From Nonomuraea solani (GTDB lineage Bacteria > Actinomycetota > Actinomycetes > Streptosporangiales > Streptosporangiaceae): a DNA stretch of 64,000 nucleotides. The position numbers and the translations under genes were made by a program. The first letter of the stretch is position 1. Every line of letters starts with the position of its first letter. The DNA lies in assembly GCF_900108335.1 (NCBI RefSeq), contig NZ_FNVT01000004.1:434001-498000 (forward strand), given 5' to 3'. A model generated the notes under the pieces. The model did no database searches, had not been told where the DNA came from, and was given only the letters and a program-made list of their open reading frames with translations. Shown piece by piece: positions 1-7,817 of the stretch.

Positions 1-39
1 GCCGCGGCAAGCACGCCGACCTCTGACGCGAGACATGCC

Positions 40-516
40 GTGTTCGGCAGTGGTACGGATCCGCGCTGGGAGCCCGTGGCGGGCCGGCTCCCCGCGGGGG
101 AATTCGAGATCGGCAAAGACGGCGCCGGCCTGCTCGTCGTCGGCTTCGACGGCACCGACCCGAGCCGCAACGCCCTGGCGTACGCGGCCGGGCTCGCCCG
201 CCGGGACAACGCCGGCCTGCTCATCGCCTTCGTGGAGTCGCTCAACTCCGCCGCGCTGTGGTTCTTCGCCGGGTCGCCGATCATCCCCGACTCGGCTGCC
301 GACCTGACCGAGGACCTCTGGGACGAGCTGCGGGGCGCCGGGGTGCCGTGGCGGTTCGTCAGCGTGCGCGGTGACACGGCGCGTGAGCTGGAGACGCTGG
401 CCAGCGCGTACATGGCGGATACCATCGTGGTGGGCCGCGCGCGGTCCCGGTGGCGGGGGTCGGTGGCGGCCGGGCTGGCGAAACGCGCTCGCCGTACCGT
501 GTTGATAGTCCCGTGA
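40..516 (+). CDS. Universal stress protein (USP) family, possibly longer upstream
   Basis: The protein has one Usp (Rossmann-like) domain from about residue 30 to the C-terminus. It begins with LLVVGFDGTDPSRNAL, the usual first strand and helix, and ends with DTIVVGRARSRWRGS and a final VLIVP strand. The ATP-binding loop of the family (G-x2-G-x9-G-S/T) is only partly kept: the first Gly and the late Gly-Ser are visible but the middle Gly is not, so nucleotide binding is uncertain. The frame is open to the window edge, so the GTG at 40 is only the first visible start and the gene may begin before base 1. USPs are small cytoplasmic stress or dormancy proteins. The next gene starts 29 bases downstream on the same strand. 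Confidence 0.72.
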   Translation: MFGSGTDPRWEPVAGRLPAGEFEIGKDGAGLLVVGFDGTDPSRNALAYAAGLARRDNAGLLIAFVESLNSAALWFFAGSPIIPDSAADLTEDLWDELRGAGVPWRFVSVRGDTARELETLASAYMADTIVVGRARSRWRGSVAAGLAKRARRTVLIVP

Positions 517-545
517 CCTCGCGGGACGTCGCATATGGTGGCCAG

Positions 546-1292
546 ATGAAACGTGCTGCCGCCATGGCGTTCGTGGTGCTCGCGTCCGTTTCGTGCGGCT
601 CGGGTGAGCCGGTGGCCTCGCCCGCGCCCGCGACGTCCGAGCCCGTCCTGAACACCTCTGATTCGCCCGCCCCAGTGCCCGCCACCGGCACCGCCACCGC
701 CGCGCCGGGCAAGACGGCCCCGCCCGCGTTCGCCGCCAAGGTGACGAAGGTGTCGCGCGACCGGCTGCCGTACTCGTGGCGCTCCGGTTGTCCCGTCCAC
801 TTCCGGGATCTGCGGCTGATCACGATGACGTACTGGGGCTTCGACGGCAAACCGCACACCGGCGGCGAGCTGGTCGTGCGCAAGACGGTGACCGACGACA
901 TCGTGACGGTCATGAAGAAGCTGTACGACTGGCGCTGGCCCATCAAGCAGATGAAGCTGGTGGACGCTTACAAGGGCGATGACTTCGACTCCATCGACGC
1001 GGACAACACCTCGGCCTTCAACTGCCGCCCTGCGACCGGGTCGAGTAATTGGTCAAACCACGCGTATGGGGAAGCAATAGACATCAACCCCCGCGAAAAC
1101 CCATATGTCACCGCAAGTGGCAGCACCGCCCACCAAAACGCCAAAAAGTTCACCAAGCGCCCACTTAAGGGTAAAGGCGTGGTTAATCCCCGTGACCGGG
1201 TCGTCAAGGCCTTCGCGCAGGTCGGCTGGGAGTGGGGCGGCTACTGGTCGGGCACCAAGGACTACCAGCATTTCTCCAAAGGCGGAGGCTGA
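546..1292 (+). CDS. Secreted M15-family metallopeptidase (D,D-carboxypeptidase/endolysin-like)
   Basis: The 248-aa protein has a signal peptide ending near LASVSC. That Cys could be a lipidation site, but the residue at -3 is Ser rather than Leu/Val/Ile, so it is a weak lipobox. A Pro/Ala/Thr-rich linker follows (about 25-60), then a peptidase M15 domain. The zinc and catalytic signature HxxGxAxD is present as HAYGEAID near residue 172, and the C-terminal His ligand lies in DYQHFS near 240. The family cleaves D-Ala bonds in peptidoglycan outside the membrane. ATG 546 is chosen because it gives a proper signal peptide; the open frame extends further upstream without one. A stretch of about 1036-1190 inside the catalytic domain has markedly lower G+C at third positions than the rest. 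Confidence 0.85.
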   Translation: MKRAAAMAFVVLASVSCGSGEPVASPAPATSEPVLNTSDSPAPVPATGTATAAPGKTAPPAFAAKVTKVSRDRLPYSWRSGCPVHFRDLRLITMTYWGFDGKPHTGGELVVRKTVTDDIVTVMKKLYDWRWPIKQMKLVDAYKGDDFDSIDADNTSAFNCRPATGSSNWSNHAYGEAIDINPRENPYVTASGSTAHQNAKKFTKRPLKGKGVVNPRDRVVKAFAQVGWEWGGYWSGTKDYQHFSKGGG

Positions 1293-1304
1293 CACAATCG
1301 GCTC

Positions 1305-2147
1305 ATGGCGGCTAAGGACGGCGACGGCTGGGCCGAGTGCTCGCAAGGTCATCGGCACTGGGGCATCCACGGCGCTTCGGGGCTCCTCGTCGTACACCAT
1401 GACGAGCTGGGCATCCCCTACGTGCTCATGCAGAAACGCTCCTGGTGGAGCCACCACGGCAACACGTGGGGGCTGCCCGGCGGGGCGCGCGACAGCCACG
1501 AGGACGCCGTCGCCAGCGCGCTGCGCGAGGCCCGCGAGGAGGCGGCCCTCGCCGGCGAGGAGCTGCGCGTGCAGGGCGTCTACCTCGACGACCACGGCGG
1601 CTGGGCGTTCGAGACGGTGATCGCCGAGTCGCCGCTGCTGCTGCCCGCCGTGCCGGCCAACCGGGAGAGCGTCGAGCTGCGCTGGCTGGCGCTGCCCGAC
1701 GTGCCGGCCCGCAAGCTGCATCCCGGCTTCGCCGCCACCTGGGACCAGGTGCAGGGCGAGATCAGGCCGGAGAGCGTCGTGCTCGACATGGCCAACATCG
1801 TCGGCGCGCAGGCCGAGCACGGCTGGTGGCGCGACCGGCTCGGGGCGGCGACCCGGCTGCTACAGGCTCTTTCCGGGGTCAGGCTGTCGCATCCGGTGCT
1901 GTCGCAGTGGTTCCCGAGGGTGGTGGCGGTCGTGGAGGGCGCGGCCAGGAGCGCGCCCGACGTGCCCGGGATCCAGGTGGTGGCCGCGACGGGCAGCGGC
2001 GACGACGCGATCGTCGATGTGGTGCGCCGGGCCAAGCCGTGGGAGCGGGTGCTGGTCGTCACGGCGGACCGCGGCCTGAAGGAACGAGTCAGCGAACTGG
2101 GCGCGGAAACCGTGGGCCCGAAATGGCTGCTGTCGCAGCTCAAGTAG
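1305..2147 (+). CDS. Nudix hydrolase with C-terminal NYN/PIN-like domain
   Basis: Residues 20-160 form a Nudix domain. The Nudix box (GX5EX7REUXEEXGU) runs from about 60 to 82, with GGARDSHEDAV followed by REAREEA, so the metal-binding Glu residues are present. Residues 170-280 are not part of a Nudix fold. They contain GSGDDAIVDVVRRA (about 228) and VLVVTADRGLKERV (about 249), then a GAETVGPKWLL ending. That arrangement of acidic residues resembles NYN/YacP-type or PIN-type nuclease domains, where D-D-A and T-x-D-R carry catalytic aspartates. Family knowledge makes the Nudix part a nucleoside-diphosphate-X hydrolase; an RNA-processing role for the second domain is inferred. ATG 1305 lies 12 bases after the peptidase stop. 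Confidence 0.85.
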   Translation: MAAKDGDGWAECSQGHRHWGIHGASGLLVVHHDELGIPYVLMQKRSWWSHHGNTWGLPGGARDSHEDAVASALREAREEAALAGEELRVQGVYLDDHGGWAFETVIAESPLLLPAVPANRESVELRWLALPDVPARKLHPGFAATWDQVQGEIRPESVVLDMANIVGAQAEHGWWRDRLGAATRLLQALSGVRLSHPVLSQWFPRVVAVVEGAARSAPDVPGIQVVAATGSGDDAIVDVVRRAKPWERVLVVTADRGLKERVSELGAETVGPKWLLSQLK

Positions 2148-2156
2148 GGGCTTTTG

Positions 2157-2510
2157 TCAGAGCTCCGCCGGGATCACGTGGTCGAAGGCCGCCTTCAGGC
2201 CCGTCACGTCGAGAACGCGCTGCAACACGCCGTGCACCCCGACGATGCCTAACGAGCCCGACTCCGCGGCGACCTTGCGCTGGTGCTCGACCAGCACCCA
2301 CAGCCCGCTGGAGTCGCAGAACTCCAGCTCGGCCGCGTCGATGACGATCTGCACGCGCGCCTCGGCCAGCAGCTTGACCAGGGCCTCCTTGAGCAGTGGC
2401 GCGGTCAGCTTGTCGAGGTCGCCGACAAGGCGTACGAGCGCGCCACGATCATCGCGCTCCACCTCGACGCTGAGATCCGCCACCTCCTGAACGTACACCC
2501 CTGCCACCAC
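2157..2510 (-). CDS. STAS-domain anti-sigma factor antagonist
   Basis: This single STAS domain of 117 aa belongs to the SpoIIAA/RsbV type. The hallmark loop FCDSSGLWVL is at about residues 64-73, and one of Ser67/Ser68 would be the phosphorylation site used by a partner kinase/anti-sigma factor. Antagonists of this type release sigma factors by binding the anti-sigma protein when unphosphorylated. No partner gene is adjacent; the nearest candidate anti-sigma ATPase in the window is at 21.5-21.9 kb. The start is uncertain because several GTG codons follow one another in frame. The gene converges with the Nudix gene, leaving only 9 bases between them. Confidence 0.85.
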   Translation of the reverse strand: MVAGVYVQEVADLSVEVERDDRGALVRLVGDLDKLTAPLLKEALVKLLAEARVQIVIDAAELEFCDSSGLWVLVEHQRKVAAESGSLGIVGVHGVLQRVLDVTGLKAAFDHVIPAEL

Positions 2511-2534
2511 AGCCGCTATCGTGGACTCCGCACG

Positions 2535-2621
2535 GGAGGGTTCGCATAGTGGACGAGTGCAGCCGCCTTGAAAGCGGCCAGGTCAGCGATGGCCTCGTGG
2601 GTTCGAATCCCACACCCTCCG
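2535..2621 (+). tRNA. tRNA-Ser (anticodon TGA)
   Basis: The 87-nt cloverleaf has acceptor arm GGAGGGT pairing with ACCCTCC and discriminator G. The anticodon stem GCCGC/GCGGC encloses the loop CTTGAAA, giving anticodon TGA. A long class II variable arm follows, and then a T arm with GTTCGAATC. CCA is not encoded. The downstream gene is on the opposite strand and ends one base after the tRNA. Confidence 0.95.
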
Positions 2622-2622
2622 C

Positions 2623-4794
2623 TCACTCACGGATGCCCGCGAAACCCTCGCCCACACAAGCGGCGAGCTGCAAGTAGGCGTCTCTGGTGTGCTCCTGGAG
2701 CCGGTCGAGGTCGATCTCCGCGCCCTCCTCCAGATGCGGGTCGTAGGGCACCTGGATCACCGCGCGGCACCGGGCGGCGAAATGGGCCTCCAGCTTCTTG
2801 ATGTCCACCGCCGACTTCGACCGCGGCCGGACGCTGCACAGCACCACGGTCGCGTTCTTGACCAGATCGGCGTAGTGGTGGGCCTCCAGCCAGTCGAGCG
2901 TCGCGGAGGCCGCCCTGGCACCGTCGACGGACGGCGAGCTGACCAGCACGATCTGGTCGGCCAGCCCGAGCACGCCGCCCATGGCCGAGTGGAGCAGGCC
3001 GGTGCCACAGTCGGTGATGCAGATCGAGTAGAAGTTCTCCAGCACCTGGGACACGGCCTGATAGTCCGCGGCGCTGAACGCCTCGGAGACCGAGGGGTCG
3101 CGGTCGGAGGCGAGAATCTCCAGCCGCGACGGCGCCTGCGAGGTGAACGCCCTGATGTCCACGTAGCGCTTGACCTGGTCGCGCTCGTTGAGCAGGTCAC
3201 GCACGGTGGCCGAGGTCTCCAGGACGAGCTTGTCGGACAGGGTGCCCCTGTCGGGGTTGGCGTCGACGGCGATGACGCGGTCGCCGCGCATCGCGGCCAG
3301 GGTGGCGCCGAGGCCGACCGTGGTCGTGGTCTTGCCCACGCCGCCCTTGAGGCTCAGCACGGCCACGCGGTGGTGTCCCGCGGTGACCGGGGTGCGGGCC
3401 CTGGCCATGAGCTCGCGGCGGCGGCGGACCTCCGGGGGCTCGCCGGGCTTGATCCAGCCGCCGGACGCCTTGTAGACCAGGCGGCGCCAGCCCTTGGAGG
3501 GCGCGTTACGCCGTCCGCGAAGCAGGGACTCCGGGTCGAGGCTGTCGGCGGTCGGCCGGCCCGTGGCGGGCGGCCTGGGCGGCGCGGTGAAGACGGGGAT
3601 GGGGGCCGGGCGGCGGCGCGGCCGCACCGGCGGGATCTCCCGCTCGGCGGGCCGCCACTCGTGCTGCTCGGTCCACTGCGGGCGCTCCGGCTGCTCCGCC
3701 CACTCGGAACGCTCGGGTTGCTCCCGCCGCTCGGACCGGTCGGCCCAGGGGGAACGTTCCTGCTGCTGGTCCGGCTCGTGGGCGCTCGACTCCGGCTCGT
3801 TCCACTGCGGACGCTCGTTGCGCGGGGAGGAGTCCGCCCACATCGGACGCTCGTCCTGCGAAGAGGAGTCGGCCCACTGCGGACGCTCGTTCCGGGGAGA
3901 GGAGTCCGCCCACGCCGGACGCTCGTTGCGCGGAGACGACTCGGACTGATTCCGCGAAGACGACTCGGACGGCTGGTTCCGCAGGGCCGACTCGGACGGG
4001 TTCTTCGGGGACGAGTCGGACGGTTCCGACCACTGCGGGCGCTCGCCGCGCGGCATGGTCTCCGACGACTCCGCCCATGGCGGGATCTCGTCCTTGGGCG
4101 GGCTCTTCTCAGGGCTCTTCTCAGGGCTCTTCTCAGGGCTCTTCTCAGGGCTCTGCTCGGCCCACGACGGACGCTCGTTGCGCGGCTGGGTGTCGGCCCA
4201 GGCGGACCGTTCCCCGCGCTTGGGCGCCTCCTCCGCGGGCTCCTCGTCCTGGCGGGAGGCGGCCGGCGCGTCCTCTGCCGGCTCGTCATCCGACTCGGTG
4301 GCCGGTTCGGAGGCGGGCTCGATGGTGCGCGACCAGTCGGCCGACAGCCACGGCTTGTCGTCCGTCTCCTCCGGCTTGTCGTTCCGCCCCGGCGGGGTGA
4401 ACGACAGCGCGTAGGTGTCGGTGTCGTCCGGGCGCGGCAACGGCTTCAGCGGCGCGAGGAACGGATCGTCCGGGCGCGGCGCCGGCGCGGGAGACTCCTC
4501 CTTGACGCCGGTCTCGCCGAGCCACTCGGCCGCCTCGCTCTCGCCGCCGGGGAGGTCCTCCGCGGCCTCGGCGCCGTACACGGAGTCGACCGCCGCGCGG
4601 AACAACGGCGGCGTCGGCGTCTCGTGCTGCTGCGGCACCAGTGACCAGGGGTCCTTGGGGTACGGCGAAGCGACCGGCTCATCGGCCGCGGCGGCCGAGG
4701 CGCTGACAGGGACGGGGGCGTCGTCCGTCTCCTTGATCGCGTCGAGCCAGGCCAGCTGTTCCTCGAGAGATTCCTCTCGATCGTGTCTTGCCAC
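2623..4794 (-). CDS. ParA/MinD-family ATPase with long repeat-rich disordered N-terminus
   Basis: The 723-aa protein has two parts. Residues 1 to about 450 are low-complexity, acidic and proline/serine-rich. Residues 190-390 hold many degenerate copies of a unit built around ERPxWAD/E-S-S-P-R-N, each with one conserved Trp, plus four exact SPEK units. Residues 465-723 form a SIMIBI ATPase domain, with deviant Walker A LKGGVGKTTTT near 480 and switch I DANPDRGTLSDK near 515. Family knowledge places such ATPases in chromosome or plasmid positioning, septum placement, or with type VII secretion (EspI-like proteins also have long Pro-rich N-termini). No ESX genes are visible here, so the cargo is unknown. 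It is followed immediately by tRNA-Ser. Confidence 0.85.
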   Translation of the reverse strand: MARHDREESLEEQLAWLDAIKETDDAPVPVSASAAAADEPVASPYPKDPWSLVPQQHETPTPPLFRAAVDSVYGAEAAEDLPGGESEAAEWLGETGVKEESPAPAPRPDDPFLAPLKPLPRPDDTDTYALSFTPPGRNDKPEETDDKPWLSADWSRTIEPASEPATESDDEPAEDAPAASRQDEEPAEEAPKRGERSAWADTQPRNERPSWAEQSPEKSPEKSPEKSPEKSPPKDEIPPWAESSETMPRGERPQWSEPSDSSPKNPSESALRNQPSESSSRNQSESSPRNERPAWADSSPRNERPQWADSSSQDERPMWADSSPRNERPQWNEPESSAHEPDQQQERSPWADRSERREQPERSEWAEQPERPQWTEQHEWRPAEREIPPVRPRRRPAPIPVFTAPPRPPATGRPTADSLDPESLLRGRRNAPSKGWRRLVYKASGGWIKPGEPPEVRRRRELMARARTPVTAGHHRVAVLSLKGGVGKTTTTVGLGATLAAMRGDRVIAVDANPDRGTLSDKLVLETSATVRDLLNERDQVKRYVDIRAFTSQAPSRLEILASDRDPSVSEAFSAADYQAVSQVLENFYSICITDCGTGLLHSAMGGVLGLADQIVLVSSPSVDGARAASATLDWLEAHHYADLVKNATVVLCSVRPRSKSAVDIKKLEAHFAARCRAVIQVPYDPHLEEGAEIDLDRLQEHTRDAYLQLAACVGEGFAGIRE
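4100..4147 (-). repeat. 12-bp tandem repeat (4 exact copies) inside the ParA-like gene
   Basis: Four perfect copies of GGGCTCTTCTCA lie head to tail, with a fifth degenerate copy at 4148-4159. On the coding strand each unit encodes Ser-Pro-Glu-Lys. Copy number is likely to vary between strains through slippage. Confidence 0.9.
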
Positions 4795-4908
4795 CGTGTT
4801 CCCCCTCGGGTGGGTCTAAAGGGGCAGCAAATACATTGCAGATTAACGCCATGCGTTCCCGCGCAGCCCGGCAACCCACAACTTCTTTGCCCGGCTACCG
4901 TGGTTCGC

Positions 4909-5865
4909 ATGCGAGCCATTGAGATCGCCGAGCCGGGCGGACCAGAGGTGCTGGAGTGGCGCGAGGTGCCCGAGCCGCGGGTCGAACGGGGCGAAGTGCT
5001 CATCGACGTCGCGGCCGCGGGAGTCAATCGTGCCGACGTCCTGCAACGGCAAGGATTCTACGACCCTCCTCCGGGATCGATCCCGTACCCGGGTCTGGAG
5101 GTCTCCGGTGTGGTGGCCGAGGTCGGCGCCGACGTGGAGCAGTTCAAGGCCGGCGACGAGGTGTGCGCGCTGCTGGCGGGCGGCGGTTACGCCGAGCGCG
5201 TAGCCGTACCGTGGCAGCAGGTCATGCCGAAGCCCGGCGGGGTGTCGCTGCGCGAGGCGGCCGCGCTGCCCGAGGTGGCGTGCACGGTCTGGTCCAACGT
5301 GTTCATGATCGGCCGGCTGCGCAGAGGCGAGACGCTGCTCGTGCACGGTGGCGCCAGCGGGATCGGCACGTTCGCGGTGCAACTGGCCAAGACGCTCGGC
5401 TCGAACGTCATCACGACCGTCGGATCGGCGGCCAAGGGCGAGCGGGTCAAGGAGCTGGGCGCGGACGAGATCATCAACTACCGCGAAGAAGATTTTGCGG
5501 AAAAGGTACGCGCCGACGTCATCCTGGACATCATGGGCGCGAAGTACCTGGCGGGCAACGTCAAGGCGCTGCGCACCGGCGGGCGGCTGGTGATCATCGG
5601 GCTCCAGGGCGGCCGCAAGGCCGAGATCGACCTGGGCGCCCTGCTCGTCAAGCGCGCCACGGTGCACGCCACGGCGCTGCGCTCGCGCCCCGTCGACGAC
5701 AAGGGCGTGATCGTGCGCAGTGTCGTGGACAACGTCTGGCCCCTGGTCGAGGCCGGGGCCGTGCGCCCGGTCGTGTACGCCGAGGTTCCCCTGTCGGACG
5801 CCGCCGAGGCTCATCGAATGATGGATTCCGGAGAGCACGTCGGCAAGATCCTGCTAGTACGGTGA
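4909..5865 (+). CDS. NAD(P)H:quinone oxidoreductase, PIG3/zeta-crystallin-like MDR family
   Basis: The 318-aa protein is a medium-chain dehydrogenase/reductase without the structural zinc loop. Its N-terminal GroES-like half contains GVNRADVLQRQGFYDPPPG, typical of the TP53I3/PIG3 group. The cofactor domain has LLVHGGASGIGTFAVQLAK (about residues 142-160), the nucleotide-binding Gly-rich loop. The family reduces quinones with NADPH in the cytoplasm. ATG 4909 is chosen over the upstream in-frame start at 4783 because alignment to the family begins exactly there (MRAIEIAEPGGPEVLEW). The stop overlaps or abuts the start of the proteasome activator gene, so the two are probably co-transcribed. 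Confidence 0.9.
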   Translation: MRAIEIAEPGGPEVLEWREVPEPRVERGEVLIDVAAAGVNRADVLQRQGFYDPPPGSIPYPGLEVSGVVAEVGADVEQFKAGDEVCALLAGGGYAERVAVPWQQVMPKPGGVSLREAAALPEVACTVWSNVFMIGRLRRGETLLVHGGASGIGTFAVQLAKTLGSNVITTVGSAAKGERVKELGADEIINYREEDFAEKVRADVILDIMGAKYLAGNVKALRTGGRLVIIGLQGGRKAEIDLGALLVKRATVHATALRSRPVDDKGVIVRSVVDNVWPLVEAGAVRPVVYAEVPLSDAAEAHRMMDSGEHVGKILLVR

Positions 5866-5870
5866 GTGTT

Positions 5871-6386
5871 ATGAATGCTGAGGACAACAACACCCCCCAC
5901 ATCGTGGTGGTGGGCCCCGACTTCCAAGGTCAGGGCGATAGCGGCGAAGATGATCGATCGGTCACCAACCTGGTCGAGCAGCCCGCCAAGGTGATGCGCA
6001 TCGGCAGCATGATCAGGCAGCTGCTCGAGGAGGTCCGCGCGGCTCCCCTCGACGAGGCCAGCCGCAAGCGGTTGAAGGAGATCCACGAGTCCTCCATCAA
6101 GGAGCTCGAGGACGGCCTGGCGCCGGAGCTGGTCGACGAGCTGGAGCGGCTGTCGCTCCCGTTCACCGACGAGAACGGCACCCCGCCGAGCGAGGCCGAG
6201 CTGCGCATAGCGCACGCCCAGTTGGTCGGCTGGCTCGAAGGGTTGTTCCACGGCATCCAGACCACGCTGTTCGCGCAGCAGATGGCCGCCAGGGCCCAGC
6301 TGGAGCAGATGCGCAGGGCGCTGCCCGGCGTGCCGGGCGACGACCCCCAGCACCGGCCGCACGGCGGCTCGGGGCCCTACCTGTAA
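5871..6386 (+). CDS. bpa: Bacterial proteasome activator Bpa/PafE
   Basis: The 171-aa protein matches the ATP-independent ring-forming activator of the actinobacterial 20S proteasome. It is mostly helical, with the conserved core from about residue 35 (EQPAKVMRIGSMIRQLLEEVR) to 155. It ends in GPYL; the mycobacterial protein ends in GQYL, the motif that docks into the alpha-ring pockets and opens the gate. The penultimate Tyr and last Leu are kept, while Gln is Pro here. ATG 5871 is chosen; an in-frame GTG at 5862 would overlap the upstream stop and add three residues. The gene lies just behind the oxidoreductase, and both point toward protein or redox quality control. Confidence 0.92.
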   Translation: MNAEDNNTPHIVVVGPDFQGQGDSGEDDRSVTNLVEQPAKVMRIGSMIRQLLEEVRAAPLDEASRKRLKEIHESSIKELEDGLAPELVDELERLSLPFTDENGTPPSEAELRIAHAQLVGWLEGLFHGIQTTLFAQQMAARAQLEQMRRALPGVPGDDPQHRPHGGSGPYL

Positions 6387-6410
6387 ACCCCCGGCTTTAC
6401 CGGTCATGCC

Positions 6411-7208
6411 CTATTCGTAGAGCCCCTCGATCACCCGCGCGACACCGTCGTCGTCGTTGGTCGCGGTCACGTGATCGACCGCCGCCAGCACGTCCGGATG
6501 CGCGTTGGCGACCGCGTACGACGTGCCTGCCCAGCTCAGCATGGGCAGGTCGTTCGGCATGTCACCGAAGGCGACCACCTGCGAGCGGTTGATGTCGTGC
6601 CGCCCGGCCAGCGCCGCCAGGGCCGTCGCCTTCGTCACCCCCTGTGCGCTCATCTCGATGAGGCCCCTGCGGCTGGAGTGCGTGGCGGTCACCAGATGCC
6701 CCACCAGCCCGTGCACGGCGGCCTGTAGCTCCTCGGCGTTCATCGCGGGATGCAGGGCCAGCAGCTTGGCGCACGGGCGGGCCGTCACGGAGTCGACGCG
6801 GGGCGCTCCCGTGGCTCTGTCCAGGCCGCCGAGCAGGAAATCGGACTCATGCGCAAAACCGGCTTCATACTCGACCGAAAATACGAGATCGGACACGTTC
6901 GCTCTTAGCTGAGCGACGACTTCCTCGAGTACCTCGACGGTGATCAGGTGAGATTCCACTATCCGTTCGGTATGGAGATCGTAGATCAGCGCCCCGTTTG
7001 CACAGATTGCGAGCCCATGGTGACGTACGGCACCCGCGACTCCGCCCATCCACCGGGGCGGACGGCCCGTAACGAAGACGAGCACAGCTCCGGATTCCTC
7101 GACTTTGCCGAAGGCGGCGACCGTGCGCGGAGACACGGTTCCGTCGGTGCGCAACGCGGTACCGTCGAGGTCAGTGGCCACTAGACGCGGTGCGGGAAGG
7201 CTCTGCAT
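6411..7208 (-). CDS. HAD-superfamily hydrolase, Cof/YbiV-type sugar-phosphatase
   Basis: The 265-aa protein has HAD motif I as LVATDLDGT near the N-terminus, motif II VLVFVTGRPP (about residue 45) and motif IV VVAFGDMPNDLPML near 220, with a type IIB cap between. Members of this group dephosphorylate small sugar phosphates or flavin/nucleotide precursors in the cytoplasm; the substrate cannot be read from sequence. The start is set at ATG 7208 (MQSLPAPRL), since the extra ten residues from 7238 are not family-like. The gene converges with bpa, leaving 24 bases between the stops. Confidence 0.88.
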   Translation of the reverse strand: MQSLPAPRLVATDLDGTALRTDGTVSPRTVAAFGKVEESGAVLVFVTGRPPRWMGGVAGAVRHHGLAICANGALIYDLHTERIVESHLITVEVLEEVVAQLRANVSDLVFSVEYEAGFAHESDFLLGGLDRATGAPRVDSVTARPCAKLLALHPAMNAEELQAAVHGLVGHLVTATHSSRRGLIEMSAQGVTKATALAALAGRHDINRSQVVAFGDMPNDLPMLSWAGTSYAVANAHPDVLAAVDHVTATNDDDGVARVIEGLYE

Positions 7209-7379
7209 AACAGGTTCCAGTTTGCCCGCTGATGCCACCTGACAGAAATCTTCCTAGCGACGGGAACACCAACGCTCCAGAATGGTGTTAGATGTGATGG
7301 CGTTGTATTAGCTGATCCCGTAGTGAAAACCAGCATGACTTTGTCTGAGCCACCCCGGGTGCTTGCTGTACGACACACC

Positions 7380-7402
7380 GGGACCCACGAGGTGTGGGTC
7401 CC
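7380..7402 (+). promoter_or_regulatory. Perfect hairpin in the cold-shock gene leader
   Basis: GGGACCCAC (7380-7388) and GTGGGTCCC (7394-7402) form a perfect 9-bp stem around the 5-nt loop GAGGT. It ends 29 bases before the csp start codon. No plus-strand gene precedes it, so it is probably a 5' UTR element rather than an upstream gene's terminator. Confidence 0.7.
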
Positions 7403-7431
7403 ATAGATTCACATCCTGAGGGAGAGCTTTT

Positions 7432-7635
7432 ATGGCTCAGGGAACCGTCAAGTGGTTCAACGCCGAGAAGGGCTTCGGCTTCATCGCCCCGGACGGCGGT
7501 GCGCCGGACGTGTTCGTGCACTTCTCCGAGATCGTCGGCAACGGCTACCGCAGCCTTGAAGACGGCCAGCGGGTCGAGTTCGAGATCACGCAGGGCCAGA
7601 AGGGGCCACAGGCCTCTCAGGTCCGAGCCATCTGA
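7432..7635 (+). CDS. Cold-shock protein (CspA family)
   Basis: The 67-aa cold-shock domain protein has both RNA-binding motifs intact: RNP1 KGFGFI (about residues 13-18) and RNP2 VFVHFS (about 28-33). It opens with the typical MAQGTVKWFNAEKG. Proteins of this family bind single-stranded RNA/DNA and act as RNA chaperones. A strong Shine-Dalgarno (GAGGGAGA) sits 6-7 bases before ATG. The gene is monocistronic, with a leader hairpin at 7380-7402 and a terminator hairpin just downstream, so regulation is probably at the leader RNA. Confidence 0.97.
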   Translation: MAQGTVKWFNAEKGFGFIAPDGGAPDVFVHFSEIVGNGYRSLEDGQRVEFEITQGQKGPQASQVRAI

Positions 7636-7652
7636 CCTGTAGCAGCGAGACA

Positions 7653-7687
7653 GACCGGAGTTCGCTTCCAGCGGGCTCCGGTCTTTT
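7653..7687 (+). terminator. Intrinsic terminator after csp
   Basis: GACCGGAG (7653-7660) pairs with CTCCGGTC (7676-7683), followed by TTTT (7684-7687). It lies 17 bases after the csp stop codon. Confidence 0.85.
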
Positions 7688-7817
7688 GCCGTCCAGGGAA
7701 GGCGGATAGATCGCGGGCGCCGGCGAGGTCGCGGTCGCTGATGTCGGAAAGGTCACGGCTGTGACTCGACTCACATCCGCCTTGAACCTGGAGCCCCTTC
7801 CTTCCATCGATCTTTGT

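Noticed and set aside
4100..4159. Repeat cluster as a possible CRISPR array
   Set aside because: Units are 12 bp, uninterrupted, in frame and coding for SPEK; there are no spacers and no cas genes.
2689..4644. 651-aa plus-strand open frame opposite the ParA-like gene
   Set aside because: Arg/Gly/Leu-rich translation without any motif, while the minus strand gives a clear P-loop ATPase.
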